A DNA stretch of 64,000 bases. It comes from Chlorophyllum brunneum. Its lineage: Eukaryota > Basidiomycota > Agaricomycetes > Agaricales > Agaricaceae. Position numbers and translations under genes: made by a program. Below are positions 37,252-48,298 of this stretch, one piece after another. The stretch lies in assembly GCA_963576785.1 (NCBI GenBank), contig OY756142.1:1178001-1242000 (forward strand), in the 5' to 3' direction. Every line of letters starts with the position of its first letter. Within the stretch, counting starts at the first letter, position 1. The notes beneath the pieces were generated by a model, which saw nothing but the letters and a program-made list of their open reading frames with translations, had not been told where the DNA came from and searched no databases.

Positions 37252-38996
37252 CTACGGTGGTAATGAAATCAAGGAAGACGACATGATCATACTCAGAGCG
37301 CCCTGAACCCGCTGAAGTTCCGTTTGGAATCGCAGTTCTGCGATAACCTTTTTATGCAACCGCACAAACAATGAATCCACCAGAGGCGCTTGCCCAATCA
37401 CAGGCCGGTACATGTCTAATCGCTTGTCAGAGTATCCTGAGACGCCATAAAATCGGAACGCACCAATAACCACCCGCGCGACGTCGCAGACTAGCTCGCC
37501 AAAGCGCGGATCACTGACATGCTTTAAAAGCAGTCTGAGAATCGGCTCGAGTAAAACGTCGTCGCGCCCTGCTAGCGCCGTTTTGAGGCCATCGCGATGG
37601 ATGAGCTCTTGCATCACAGAGAATGCTGTTGTTGGAGGGATATTCTATTGAATGAATTAGTCAAGTAATGAACAACAGCAAGCTAGGTCCAACCTTTCTT
37701 AGAACAGCATCCAGAGCTGCAGAATATTTGAAGGCTTTGAGGAACCGATCATAATCCCTGAGCCGTTTCCGTCGTCGCCGCTCGACCATGAGTTCGTTGA
37801 GGTCACCTATAGCCTTGACCTTGTTCCTGTCGTTCATGCGCCCTCGCCCGACTCCTACTAGTTGCTCACCGAGGGATAGATCCCCGGACCCAAATAGACT
37901 GGCCCTCTCTTCAGATATTTTGGCTTGTCTCCGGCGGACTGAAAGCGTGCCATCAGACATACCACCCACAATATGAGTCTCGTCAGGCTAGAAGGAATAG
38001 TTAAGAGCAGAAGACAAGCAATGATAGAATGTTCGCACAGAAATCGCCAGGCATAGAATTGGTGCCGGGTACCGTATTGTGTGCACAACATTGTACGTGC
38101 CCACATCATATACTTTAATCATGTGGTCCAACCCACCAGTTAACAAACGACTGGCATCGGGGTTGAACGTCAGAGCAGTGACGGTTTTCTGGTGGTTGGA
38201 TATGGCCCTCAGGCACCGGCCACCTGCGACTATATCCCAGACACGTATAATGGGACCTGCAGAAGATACCGCGGCTGTTCCGGATGGGAACATGAGGACC
38301 TGCTCCACGGGGACACTCAGAGTTGAATTCCCACCCATCATCATTTCGCATTCGCCCGTTCGTGTATCAAAGAGCCTGACAGTCGCATCATATGACCCGG
38401 TGAGAACGATATTGGGGTTTGATGTGGAAAATTGGCCAGTGCGGACGTAATCATTGTGACTGAGAAAAGCACATATTGATGTTTGGGAAGGGACATCCCA
38501 GACCCTGGCGGTGGTATCGTCGGAGCAGGTAAGGATTTGAGTTGGGTTCAGAAGGGAAAATTTCGAGACATGTACGGGCTGTTTGTGAAGATCGAGTGTG
38601 CGGAGAATCGCCCTTGAACTAATGTCAAAGACCTGGTAGAGGTTTTAATACACACTTGCATAGCACGAGCGAACAAGTGACCTGGACTAGCCCACTATCA
38701 TCACCAGCCACGACCAACTTTCCGTCTCCACGTATATGGCCGCTCCTAGCAACATCCTTAAACCGGGAAATCGTTTTCGTGATCTTTTGGGTGCGGGGAG
38801 CATATATTTGGACTCTGGTAGCGGCGGTTACTGCATAATGGTGAGGCTTTACGCTGGAGAAATAGACAGAAGTTATGGGCGCGTATTCTTTGATGAAAAC
38901 AGGGTGTTTGTACTGTCGCCAATGTCTTGACTCCGGAGTATGTTTTGAAGTCGCTGGTCGAGGATACGATTTGACGGTCGTTGGTAAAAAATCCAT
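37252..38996 (-). CDS. UTP15: U3 snoRNP protein UTP15 (WD40, t-UTP subcomplex)
   Basis: Nucleolar WD40 protein of the small-subunit processome (UtpA/t-Utp complex), needed for pre-18S rRNA processing and rDNA transcription. Start is the ATG at 38996 (MDFLPTTVKSYPRPAT); codons further upstream are not ATG. WD repeats: YAPITSVYFSSVKPHHYAVT, TRVQIYAPRTQKITKTISRF, GDGKLVVAGDDSGLVQVFD, ILTCSDDTTARVWD, IVLTGSYDATVRLFDTRTGE, GPIIRVWDIVAGGRC, RLLTGGLDHMIKVYDV. The UTP15 C-terminal domain follows (RRRRKRLRDYDRFLKAFKY, VMQELIHRDGLKTALAGRDD, LRFQTELQRVQGALSMIMS). Short introns at about 37648-37694, 37988-38043 and others. It is divergent from TCTP with 138 bp between ATGs. Confidence 0.94.
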
Positions 38997-39042
38997 TGTT
39001 CTCGCTGTCGTGAAGATTGGAGGAGCCAAGACAGGAGGGGGT

Positions 39043-39048
39043 CACGTG
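39043..39048. promoter_or_regulatory. CACGTG box, UTP15/TCTP divergent promoter
   Basis: GTCACGTGCG lies 47 bp from the UTP15 ATG and 87 bp from the TCTP ATG. Both genes are linked to ribosome production and growth, so a shared element is plausible. Confidence 0.5.
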
Positions 39049-39134
39049 CGCGATAAGATGATCGTCAGATTTTTTTTGTATCGCCCTTCCCTCCCAAAGC
39101 TTCACAACACTACCCCTCCTCACTCTTCTCCACC

Positions 39135-39949
39135 ATGTTGCTCTACTGCGATGTCCTCACGGGCGACGAGATGTTCTCTGATGCCTTCCCCATGTATGTG
39201 GCGACCGTCTACTCGCTGAGGAAATCGTAATGACACCAATGTCAGTAAACAGATTGATGACATTGTCTATGAGGTAGATTGCCAGTTGATCACCATCAAG
39301 GCGGGTGCGGATGTGGACATTGGTGAGTTCAAGATATGAGACACATCTCACCACTGATACCGTTTCCAGGTGCAAACCCTTCCGCGGAGGAGCAAGAAGA
39401 GGCGCTCGAAGAGGGTGCTACCCAGATTAACAACATCGTCCACTCATTCCGTCTGCAACAGACGTCGTTCGATAAAAAATCCTACTTAACCTACCTCAAG
39501 GTCTCTCCAGGTCTTCCTTCTTTTCTCCCAGGGAGGCTGCTCATAGAAGCCATTAGGGTTACATGAAGGCAGTTAAGGAAGAACTCAAAAAGTCCAAGCC
39601 CGATCGGGTTGAAGCATTTGAGAAAGGAGCCAGTGCCTATGCTAAGAAGATTGTTGCAAACTTCAAGGATTTCGAATTTGTACGCTCTCCTGGCCTGTGA
39701 CTTGACCGCTCTTATTTTGTCCGTCAGTACACTGGTGAAACAATGAACCCGGACGGAATGGTCGCTTTACTCAACTACCGCGTGAGTCTCTACTATCGCT
39801 AATCAACACAGTTCCTAACTGGCATGGATTTAAATAGGAAGATGGCATCACACGTAAGTTCATGCCTAGGGTTTTGTGGAGGACTGCTTAACCATTCCGC
39901 AGCGTACTTTACCTTCTGGAAGGATGGCCTGAAGGAAACCAAGCTCTAG
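39135..39949 (+). CDS. TMA19: Translationally controlled tumor protein homologue
   Basis: TCTP is a small, abundant cytosolic protein associated with ribosomes and growth signalling. The spliced product (about 168 residues) reads MLLYCDVLTGDEMFSDAFP, KQIDDIVYEVDCQLITI, GANPSAEEQEEALEEGA, NNIVHSFRLQQTSFDKKSY, GYMKAVKEELKKSKPDRVE, NFKDFEFYTGETMNPDGM, LNYREDGITPYFTFWKDG, ending LKETKL. Both TCTP signature regions are intact. It has at least six introns for a 168-residue protein, including a 16-nt microexon (39838-39853) between LNYR and PYFTF. Splicing at 39194-39247 joins DAFPI to KQIDD, which removes an in-frame stop seen without splicing. Length equals the family norm. Confidence 0.96.
39838..39853 (+). 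other. 16-nt microexon of the TCTP gene
   Basis: GAAGATGGCATCACAC, flanked by TAG before and GTAAGT after, encodes EDGIT plus the first base of the following proline codon. Without it the conserved YREDGITPYF block would be lost. Confidence 0.8.
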
Positions 39950-40013
39950 GTCCAGCTACATACGTATTTTACTACCGTTGGCTTTTTATTCGCTGTGAAT
40001 CGAAGTAATACAT

Positions 40014-40019
40014 CACGTG
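40014..40019. promoter_or_regulatory. CACGTG box upstream of GCP3
   Basis: A perfect 10-bp palindrome ATCACGTGAT (40012-40021) lies 41 bp before the GCP3 ATG and 65 bp after the TCTP stop. Confidence 0.5.
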
Positions 40020-40059
40020 ATTTGCGATACACAACGCGTGCCGCTCGTTGTGCGAATCT

Positions 40060-43000
40060 ATGGCCAGTCTATCTGCCAACCTAGAGTCTCTCATCGGCCT
40101 TTTAGTGCCTTCATCGCGAGGCAATCAACGGTTGCGCCAGGAGGTCTTTTTACAGTGCCAGGATATACTGAATAGGTTAGACTCCCTCTGGTCTTCGTAA
40201 TAGCCCTTTGACCATTCTGCAGTCACATTGGTCGGGGCCGCGATAGCGACTTGGCGCATCTGGTCGATGTCGTTAAAAAACACTGTAAGCATATGCGCAA
40301 GGTCACCTGCCCTCCTAATATGGCCCAGTGTTACAGACCTCGTCCGGCGGGGGGACTGATGCACTGAGATTCACAAACCTTGTCTCGCGTTTACTTGACC
40401 AGGTAAGCATTGCGTGTCAGAACTGGCCCACCTTATCAACGCGAACATCCAGCCTCTCCTCGAGAAAAAGCAAGAATCCATCGCCTTTCTACATTCCCTT
40501 GCATCTGTGGCAACACCTCCAACATTGGTTCCCTCTCCCCTGCCCTCGCTTGCACCTCCGCCGTCCAGGGACACTGCAACATCGCCAATCAATCCTTCTC
40601 CCTCCCTGTCTGTCACACAGCTACCATCGAAGGCTCAACTATTGCGAGAGCATCGCAAGTCCAGAGGTTATACCCACATCTCGGAAAGGCTGGTCCTGCG
40701 GGATGCATTATACCTACTTCAAGGCATCTCAGGGAAATATGTCAAAATATCCACCTCGGAAGATAACGATAATCGAGTTGTCTTTTTAGAAGATACCGTA
40801 AGGGGTCATTCACTCGATTTCTTGACCTCAAGTGCTGACATCATCAGAAAAACATGATACCTGCACCTACCAAGGTCCTCATTCATCGATTAGCGGAGCT
40901 GGGATACCTCTACGGCCGCGTAGAAACATTTGTGTGCCAGCGAGAGTCCGCTTCTGAAGTTGGCATGATTGAACAAAGCCTGTGCCACTACCTCCGGGCG
41001 CAGCTCACGGAATACTACCGCCTGATAGCCATTCTAGAGACTCAAATGTCGCAGAACGATGATCCTCAGGTTACAGCCAATGAGATCGAGAATAACTCAG
41101 GTTTGTCGCTTCGTCGCCTGGATGTCTGGATAAATGAGTGGCGAATGAGGATGCGAATGATGAGTGTCTGTGTCGAGGGAGCAAAAAGTATATCCATCCA
41201 GCCTTTATCCAGTCACCACTAAACCTCCTTCAGAAGCTCAAGGGGGGGCTCTCGTTAATCTTATACATAGTTACACCGATAATGGCGACCCTTTCATACG
41301 AACCTTTACTGATCAATTACTAGAAGAGGTGCGAGTTCTCTGATCAACCGATTTGATCCAGTGGGCTTGAAATTTTTCTAGGTATCTCGGCCCTTCTTTT
41401 CCACGTTGCACAAATGGCTGTTCTCGGGAGAACTCTACGATCCCTTCGCTGAGTTTTTCGTTTCCATCGACTCAGAATTGGGTCATATTCCTCCCGGGCA
41501 TCCATCCTCCGGAATGGCCAATAATCTGTCAGGTGATGGTGGATTTGATAGATTTGCCACTGAAGGTGAAGATTATTCCGGCACAAGGGAGGATGGCCTT
41601 AAGCTATGGGAAACGAAGTATCGGTTCCGTCAGGAAATGCTACCGCTGTTTGTTGGTGATGCGTTCGGGAAGAAGGTAACCATTTACCGGGAGGTTCACA
41701 TATAACGTACTGACGTTTTCGAGCAGATTTTCTCGACAGGGAAAAGCTTGAATTTTATTCGTTATAGCTGTCATGATAGTGACTGGGTGGTAACGAGAGA
41801 AAAGATGAGCAATACAAAAGGACGTGGGTCATTGCTTGTGATTTTTTTTGTTTGTATAAAACTCATCGTGAACCAGAGTTGCAATACAACGACATAACAG
41901 GACTGGAAAGATCAATCGACGTTGCATATAGAATTGCAAGCAAAAGATTGTTCGAGGTTTTTATCGACAAATTCAAGCTACTTGAACATCTCGGCGCGCT
42001 TCGAAACTACTTGATGCTGGGACATGGAGATTTCGCAGATCAGCTGATGGAGACCCTCGAGTACGATCATCCTTATCCCGCTGTGACCTGTGGCTGACGA
42101 TGTAGTGTTCAAGGCCAAGTTTGGCAAAACCAGCCGACACGCTTTATCGACACAATCTCACAGCCACTCTGGAGTCTGCTATCAGGTCCTCAAGCGCCCA
42201 GTATGATTCAATGGACGTTCTCAGACGTTTAGATGCTCGAATATTGGAATATTCGCACGGCGAAATTGGTTGGGACGTATTCACACTAGAATACAAAGTC
42301 GACTCGCCCATCGACACAGTCCTAGATTCCGAGTCCATGGAAAAGTACTTGAAATTATTCAGGTATCTATGGCAGCAGAAGCGAGTCGAGCAGGCATTGA
42401 ACAAAGGATGGTTGCGCGTAACGAATGGAGTACGGACATTTTCGAGGGTTCCTGGTGAGTAGATAGTATGCGAGGCACCCCGCGTGTTTGCTCATGTGCC
42501 AGTCAGATCTGGATCCCTACTGGCATCGGATACGGCTCACGACAGCAGAAATGATTCATTTCATCCGTCAAATGCAAGCGTATTGCCGACTCGAAGTTGT
42601 AGAATGTTCTTGGATCGACCTTATTGAGTTCCTCAATAAGAAGGAAGGAGATCTAGACGCCTTAATTGAAGCCCACCGTGTTTACCTTGACCGCATGGTC
42701 AAAAAGGTGTTTTTGCTAAGTTTGAAAGTTGGCAAAGAGGTGTGTTTGGTTCTCGTCAGGCCCGTATCGAGTTAACCTCTACAGGAAAACATTCTCAACC
42801 AGGTCCGAGAAGTTTTCGGTATTATCCTTCAATTCCGGATCGTCACTGTGCGTATGCTTAGTGCTCCCCTTGGACCTTCTTTCCAGTCAGTGAACTTTGA
42901 TTTTGACACTCCATAGGATCATTTCTACAACTACTGTCTATCCGAATCTTCACGAAGGGACCAGGAGCTTGATGCGCAACGTGTAAGGGCCCTGGTCTTT

Positions 43001-43272
43001 GATTTCTCTTATACCCAAAATACTCATGGTATTTCCCCGTCGGTTAGGGCGTACACACGGCCGCTGTCCCTCAAGGGGCCTCAGCAGGTTCATTGGATGA
43101 GATCCTCGGACGTCTAAAGGAACATCAGACCGCATTCACCGAACGTGTCCAATCAATTATTTCATATTTACAAGTCCACCCAGATCTTGACTGTCGCTTC
43201 TTGGGTATCCGGCTTTCATTTTCAGACTATTACAAGGCGAAGAGGGATCAGCCACAGGCTCAAAGAGCCTAG
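40060..43272 (+). CDS. GCP3: Gamma-tubulin complex component 3 (Spc98/GCP3/Alp6)
   Basis: Component of the gamma-tubulin small complex that nucleates microtubules at the spindle pole body. The spliced protein (~880 residues) starts MASLSANLESLIGLLVPSS. The GRIP1 half shows LVLRDALYLLQGISGKYV, LIHRLAELGYLYGRVETFV, HYLRAQLTEYYRLIAILE, SRPFFSTLHKWLFSGELYDP and AEFFV. The GRIP2 half shows LWETKYRFRQEMLPLFV, IFSTGKSLNFIRYSC, LGALRNYLMLGHGDFADQL, HGEIGWDVFTLEYKVDSPID, MEKYLKLFRYLWQQKRVEQA and AEMIHFIRQMQAYCRLEVVE. The tail DCRFLGIRLSFSDYYKAKRD is typical of GCP3. About a dozen short introns. It converges with the PDI gene (stops 159 bp apart). Confidence 0.95.
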
Positions 43273-43431
43273 GTCCTTGGGTTGTTCTTCTCGTGTATGG
43301 TACTTTAGTCTGAACTGTTATTTCATTAGACTTGCTCATAATCACGACGCTGAAGAAAATAAGCAAATAAAAAATCGAAAGCTAACTAAGATACATTTTG
43401 GACGCGAGTGGTATCAAGTAACCAAAAATCC

Positions 43432-45197
43432 TCAAAGTTCCTCATGTGTCACCGCTGTCTCAGCGGCAGGAGGTACGCTCACGGGTGTTTGAGCAGCATC
43501 AGCGTCGTCAGCCTTAGGTGCTTCCTTCGGCTCCTCAGCGGGCTTCTCAGGAAGCTCGAGGGAATTTTTGGCGTGCTCCTCGGTAAAGGCAATCAAGCTC
43601 TCGAGAGAACGATCACCCTCATAGTCAATAAAGTCACGAGAGCCAGCGGGCTTGAACTTGAGGGTAGGGAAACCTTGAATACGGAAGGGGACGGTGACGG
43701 GAAGGTCGTTCTCGGTAGCTTCAAACTTGGCACTGTATAGGACGGGTAAGCCACTGCCAATCCAACAAGCTAGCAGAGTAGAAGCCTACATAGTAATCTT
43801 GTCCTTTATGGGAGCGTACCTGTCACCAAGGGTGTCCCAAGTGGGCTTCAGTCGCTTGCAGTGACCACACCAGGTAGCGTAGAATTCAACGAAGACATCC
43901 TTGGAATCGTCAAAGACAACCTCTTCGAAAGACTTTCCAACAAGGGTGTAGACACTCTCATCCTGATTTTCGGGAATAGGCTCACTCTTGAGCGAAGGCT
44001 CGAGTGCGCCATCGAAGTACTGTTCAATCCACGTAGAGGCAAGCTCTGGGGTGACATCTTTGGATTGGTCAAGGGGGTACTTGAGCTGTTTGGCGAGATC
44101 CTGGATAACGAAAGAAGGCCACTTGGTCTCAAGGAGGTTAAGGGCACGGCCATGGTCGCCGAACTTGACTGCATCAATCCAAACAAAGTTCATCTTCGAC
44201 TTGAACTTGTTGGCAACAGGGCGAATAGCCTCGATGTGCTTATCTTTGTCCTCAGTCGAGGCGTCGACGAAAAGGTAGGCAAGAGGCTTAGAGCTACTGG
44301 CGTAGATAGCATAGTTATCGCCGCTAACTTCGTCAATGACGGGAATAGCGAGTTCCTTGACCCATTCCGAGATGTCCTCGACCTTGAGGTCAGAGATGGG
44401 ATAGGGGAATTCGGTGCGGGGCTCATCGAAGTTACGGTAGACGACGAGAGAGGGAGGTTTCACACCGGCTGCCTCAGCGTTGGCCGTATCGGTCGAAAGA
44501 CCGAAGAGGAAGTCATCACGATGTTTCTCAGCAGCAGCGCTGAAGATAGGGGCCGGCTCTGACGTAGCGGAAGGGAGGTAGGCAACGACAACGATCTTGT
44601 CAGACTTTTGGAATTCCTCATGGTTGGCAGAGGTGACCTCAGAGACGGCGGGAAGGGACTGCCTTCATAGCAACTATTAAAATAAGCTCACGTGAAGGGA
44701 CGGGCCAAACTTACTTGACCATATAGCTAATGATTCCATCAGCCTTACGGGGGCCAGAATAGTCAGCGGGTGTGCCATTCCTGTACACCTTAAGTGTGCT
44801 GTGGAGAGTGTGAGATGGACAGAGATACGATAGTATAAAGACGACCTACGGATAGCCCTGGACACCGTTGTTCTGACAGAGCTCGGCTTCCTCGACACAG
44901 TCGACCTTGGCAAGCTTGATGTTCTTCTCCTTCAAGGCAGTAGCAGCCTCCTCGTAGTGGGGAGCCAATGCCTTGCAATGACCACACCTGTGTGAAATAA
45001 GAATGCAAGACCCCGAATAGACGACACGTCAATACAAACCATGGTGCAAAGAACTCGACGAGGATGAGAGGCTCCGCCGCGACGGACTCCTCGAAGGATT
45101 TGGCGGTGAGACTGAGGACATCAGAGTCGGCCTCGGCGAAGACGAGGGAAGCCAAAGCAAGGATGGAGGCAGAGGCAGTGAGAGAGCAGAGACGCAT
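43432..45197 (-). CDS. PDI1: Protein disulfide isomerase (ER thiol oxidoreductase)
   Basis: ER-lumen oxidoreductase that forms and rearranges disulfide bonds. Signal peptide [23 protein letters not shown]; start at 45197 chosen over an upstream in-frame codon because it places the signal peptide at the N terminus. Domain order a-b-b'-a': first active site [14 protein letters not shown] (its WCGHC is split by an intron at 44992-45040), b and b' domains with [15 protein letters not shown] and [16 protein letters not shown], second active site [16 protein letters not shown], and [11 protein letters not shown] with cis-proline. An acidic, Ala/Pro-rich tail ends in HEEL, a fungal variant of the HDEL retention signal. 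About 519 residues. At least four introns. Confidence 0.96.
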
Positions 45198-45416
45198 GGT
45201 GGCAAAAGGTAGAGAGAAAAGGCGGCGAGTGGTTGACTTATAACTGGCCAAATTACTGACGTGTCAGTTGATGTTGGATGTTATTGATCGGTCTTTCCCC
45301 GGACACCCCTGCTCTAACACGCGCGTCTCCTCTTTCGGTGTCTCTTCGGGTCCTTTCGTGCCTACGTGGCTGCATCCCGCCCCCACAGCGTTATTCATTA
45401 GCAACGTGTAGTATGT

Positions 45417-46901
45417 CTACAGAGATTTTATATCAAAATCACAGCCTGTATTACGCCCGCTGTTGTACTGCTTCGGAGACTGTCTAAAGTCTCGCGGTGG
45501 TGGGAAATCAGTTACCGGAAATATATGTGCACCCGAGCTTGGAGGTGGCGAAGGGACTTAATAAAACATCAGGCTTCCGACGTAGTTTGTCATAGAATCT
45601 CACTTACTTTTCCGGCCAGAGACTACGGCCCCGTTCCGATGTGGGAGAGGGGCAACCGGGGTGGGGGTTACACGTCTCGCGGGCGGAGGGGCTAGGGCGG
45701 AACTGCCCGATGGGCTTGGTAGCGCAAGTGGTGCAGCCCTCTCAGGTGTTACAGGAGCTGTTCGAGATGTTACTGAAGCTGACCTCAATGGCGGGGGTGG
45801 AGGCGTGCGCGAGGGAGACTCAGATGAATGAGCTTCAGACAACACCCTAACTCTTGAGGGGGGTGGAGGAGGCCCATCTAACGGCTTACGCCCTAGGGGT
45901 GGCGGAGGAACAGCTCTAACAGATGAAACAATACTTGATGGACGAGGCGGTGGAGGTGGGGCCGGTCGACCAGGTAAAGAGGGAACAGGTCGTCCCGACG
46001 ATTGGGTGGATGAAGAATTGGCAGAGGGGATACCGGGAACGGGACGAGAGGTAGATGATGCTCTGGCTGGCGACTCCGCTCTAGGGGAGCCACTTCTCGG
46101 TGGTATGGCAGGCCGCGCTGGTGGGCTGGAGCTGCGTACCGGTGGAGGTGCACGACGAGGGGGTACAAAAGCACTTCCGGGAGGTGTAGGGACTGACCTT
46201 GGAGGTGGGGGAGGGACAAGTCGACCAGGTAAGCTTGGTGGAGCCCGGGAGGGGAGAATAGGAGACCCTGCAGGTGGCTCCAGTTCCGCAGGTGGACTTC
46301 GAGGAGGTACCGGTCTCGACGGTGTGATAGGAGGTCGAGCAGGAGATGGGGGTGGTACAGGTCGAGCAAAAGCAGGAGGGGGTCTGGTTGGGGCAGGCGG
46401 AGGGGGAGTAGGTGCCGGTACAGCGCGTGCAGGAGCTGGTGGGGGAATCGCTCGCCCTGGCGCGGGTGGAGTCCTTCCTGGCGTAGGAGGGACTGACCTT
46501 GACGGTTTCGATGCAGGTGGCGTATCATCCTCGGCCTGGGATTTGTTAATCTTAGGGATTGCAGGAGGTTTCCCAAGCGTTGGAGCATTAGCTAGATAAT
46601 CCTATATCAGCTTGTTCAATATAAGAATGAGGAGACGGCACAAACCCTGGACATTCTGGCCAGCCGGTTTGAGCTTGGGCATACCTCCAGCAAACAACGC
46701 ACCAAGCTGAGGTGGACCTCCCAACGGTGGGGCAGCGCCGCCGCCGCCGCCGCTAACAGGAGGCGCGGATGGCATACTTGGACCCCTCGCACCACCGCCA
46801 CCCTTCGCAGTGTCCAGCACGGGGCCACTGCGATCATTGGTGGTGGCTTTCTTAAGAGACTTGCCTGCTTGGATCTGCTTGAGTAACTCGGAGGAAGCCA
46901 T
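45417..46901 (-). CDS. VRP1: Verprolin/WIP family actin regulator
   Basis: WASP-interacting protein that binds G-actin and Las17/WASP at endocytic actin patches. The N-terminal WH2 motif reads ASSELLKQIQAGKSLKKATT (residues ~2-21). A Gly-rich linker and a very long Pro-rich region follow (repeated PPPAPARAVPAP, RPVPPRSPP, GRPAPPPPPRP motifs, SH3 ligands). The last exon, after a 51-nt intron 45557-45607, carries IFPVTDFPPPRDFRQSPKQY, matching the WASP-binding motif of WIP proteins; without this splice the frame stops at 45602. An intron of 54 nt near 46594-46647 joins GQNVQ to ANAPTLGKPP. About 459 residues. The whole proline-rich stretch lacks methionine starts, so simple ORF calls show antisense Gly-rich frames instead. 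Confidence 0.87.
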
Positions 46902-46969
46902 TATGATGGGAGATGGCAGAAAGGAGAACAGTAATTTTGGAGTCAGATTGACGCACTAGTGGACCCAAC

Positions 46970-46975
46970 CACGTG
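46970..46975. promoter_or_regulatory. CACGTG box upstream of verprolin
   Basis: CCACGTGAAA lies 69 bp upstream of the verprolin ATG. Confidence 0.4.
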
Positions 46976-47127
46976 AAAGCAATGCGATACGCAGTCTCAG
47001 ATGCACGACTTAGAATATCTATCCACCCAACACACAGCAGATATGCAAAGCCCACGGTACACGAGCCATGTAATCATGTATGGTACAATACAGCCCAAGA
47101 CCAGTCAAAGGTGTAGTTTCTATGGTG

Positions 47128-47950
47128 TCAGTAAGGCTTGCGACGGTTCTTCTTCAGCTCTTGCTCAAGCTGTTTAGCCTTACGGTGGCCAATTTCTACT
47201 GGTCGGATGGCTGTACTATCTGCTTTCTTGAGTTTCACTGGTCGGTTACCGACATACTTGCCTGATGCATGGCGGTGAGGGCGATTTTTGATTAGCGGCA
47301 GAGGGGAGGGTGCTTACCATCCATTTCCTTCCATGCTCTTAAAAAATCTTCAGGATCAGAAAATGCCACAAACCCATATTTGGCCTGGAAAGAGTGAGCC
47401 TCTGGTTAAAGGAAGCAGCAACAGAAGCGTACCTTTCCGCTCAGGCGATCACGAATCACACGTGCTTTCTGGAAAGAAGTGTACTTGTTGAATGCATTGG
47501 CTAACACATCGTCAGAAACGTCGTTGCTGAGATCGCCAACAAACAAACGGAACCATGCTGCAGAGCATTCAGTCAGTTTTCTGAACATCCAATGACGGAA
47601 GAGCTCAATATACAGGGATTCCATTCAAGCAAGGTCTGATCCTCCCAAACTTTGCCTCCACCTTTACGCAAAACTGTCAAGCGCTTCCCGCCCTTGGCGA
47701 GCTTGCCACCAGCTCCTCCACGCTTATCAATCGCTGCTCCTGGAACGTATACACTCTGTTGAGCCACGATACCGACATCATATTCGTACGCATTTGCAGG
47801 GATAGGTGCTGGTTGAGATGATGAGGAAGCAGCTCCTGGAAGCGGGAATGACGACGCTGATGCTTGGTAGCCCTTGTAGTACGGGGTCGCATCGTAGTTG
47901 GACTGCTGGCCATATGCATATGGATAGGACTGGTTGGAATAAGGGTCCAT
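47128..47950 (-). CDS. RBM42-like RNA-binding protein (single RRM)
   Basis: N-terminal Tyr/Gln/Ser/Pro-rich segment (MDPYSNQSYPYAYGQQSNYD) and a basic Gly/Lys patch (DKRGGAGGKLAKGGKR) precede the RBM42 signature VWEDQTLLEWNPSWFRLFVGDL. The RRM has RNP2 RLFVGDLSNDVSDD and RNP1 AKYGFVAFSDPEDFLRAWKE. The C-terminal helix ends GNRPVKLKKADSTAIRPVEI and QLEQELKKNRRKPY, all characteristic of RBM42. Family members bind pre-mRNA/mRNA and in animals associate with hnRNP K and spliceosomes; the role here is inferred. Intron at 47553-47609 splits the WNPSWF block. About 215 residues, shorter than the animal protein because the N terminus is reduced. It is divergent from RPL5. Confidence 0.9.
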
Positions 47951-48298
47951 GGATACCTCGTTTTTGTGATGTCAGAAAATTGGATATACGTACGCGACGA
48001 TGTCGAAGACGGTGGTTGTGAATGAACTCGGGACAAAGTAAAGCACTGACAAGATTACATAATTTTCCTAATTCGGATGAATGCATTACACTGCACAGTT
48101 TTGGTGTCTCCCCATCGCCGTCGCCAACAACCCCCCCACAAGGTACGTCAGGCCATTAGGTTGTGTCCAAATGCGCTAGCATTCTTGAATCAAGTGGATA
48201 CATCCAAGTTGAACCGAAACCCTGCCTTCTTCGGATGGATTGTACTACTTGGGTGGCGATGACCACGGAAATGGCTGCTGACTCCTGTGTCCTTGTAG
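47951..48298. promoter_or_regulatory. RBM42/RPL5 divergent promoter with a 5'-leader intron
   Basis: The RPL5 ATG follows directly on an acceptor (TCCTTGTAG|ATG). The best donor upstream is CACAAG|GTACGT at 48143, giving a 156-nt leader intron 48143-48298, longer than the coding introns here. Upstream is a pyrimidine-rich AACCCCCCC segment. I see no box C/D or H/ACA snoRNA in the intron. Confidence 0.55.

Noticed and set aside
43861..44562. 233-codon plus-strand ORF
   Set aside because: Antisense shadow of the PDI coding exons, which carry WCGHC motifs on the minus strand.
46006..46599. Gly-rich 197-codon ORF on the plus strand
   Set aside because: It is the antisense of the verprolin proline-rich exon; the minus-strand frame encodes WH2 plus a WASP-binding motif.
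48143..48298. snoRNA hosted in the RPL5 leader intron
   Set aside because: A CTGA and a GATGA-like string exist, but there is no proper C box near the 5' end, no terminal stem and no spacing fitting a box C/D RNA.
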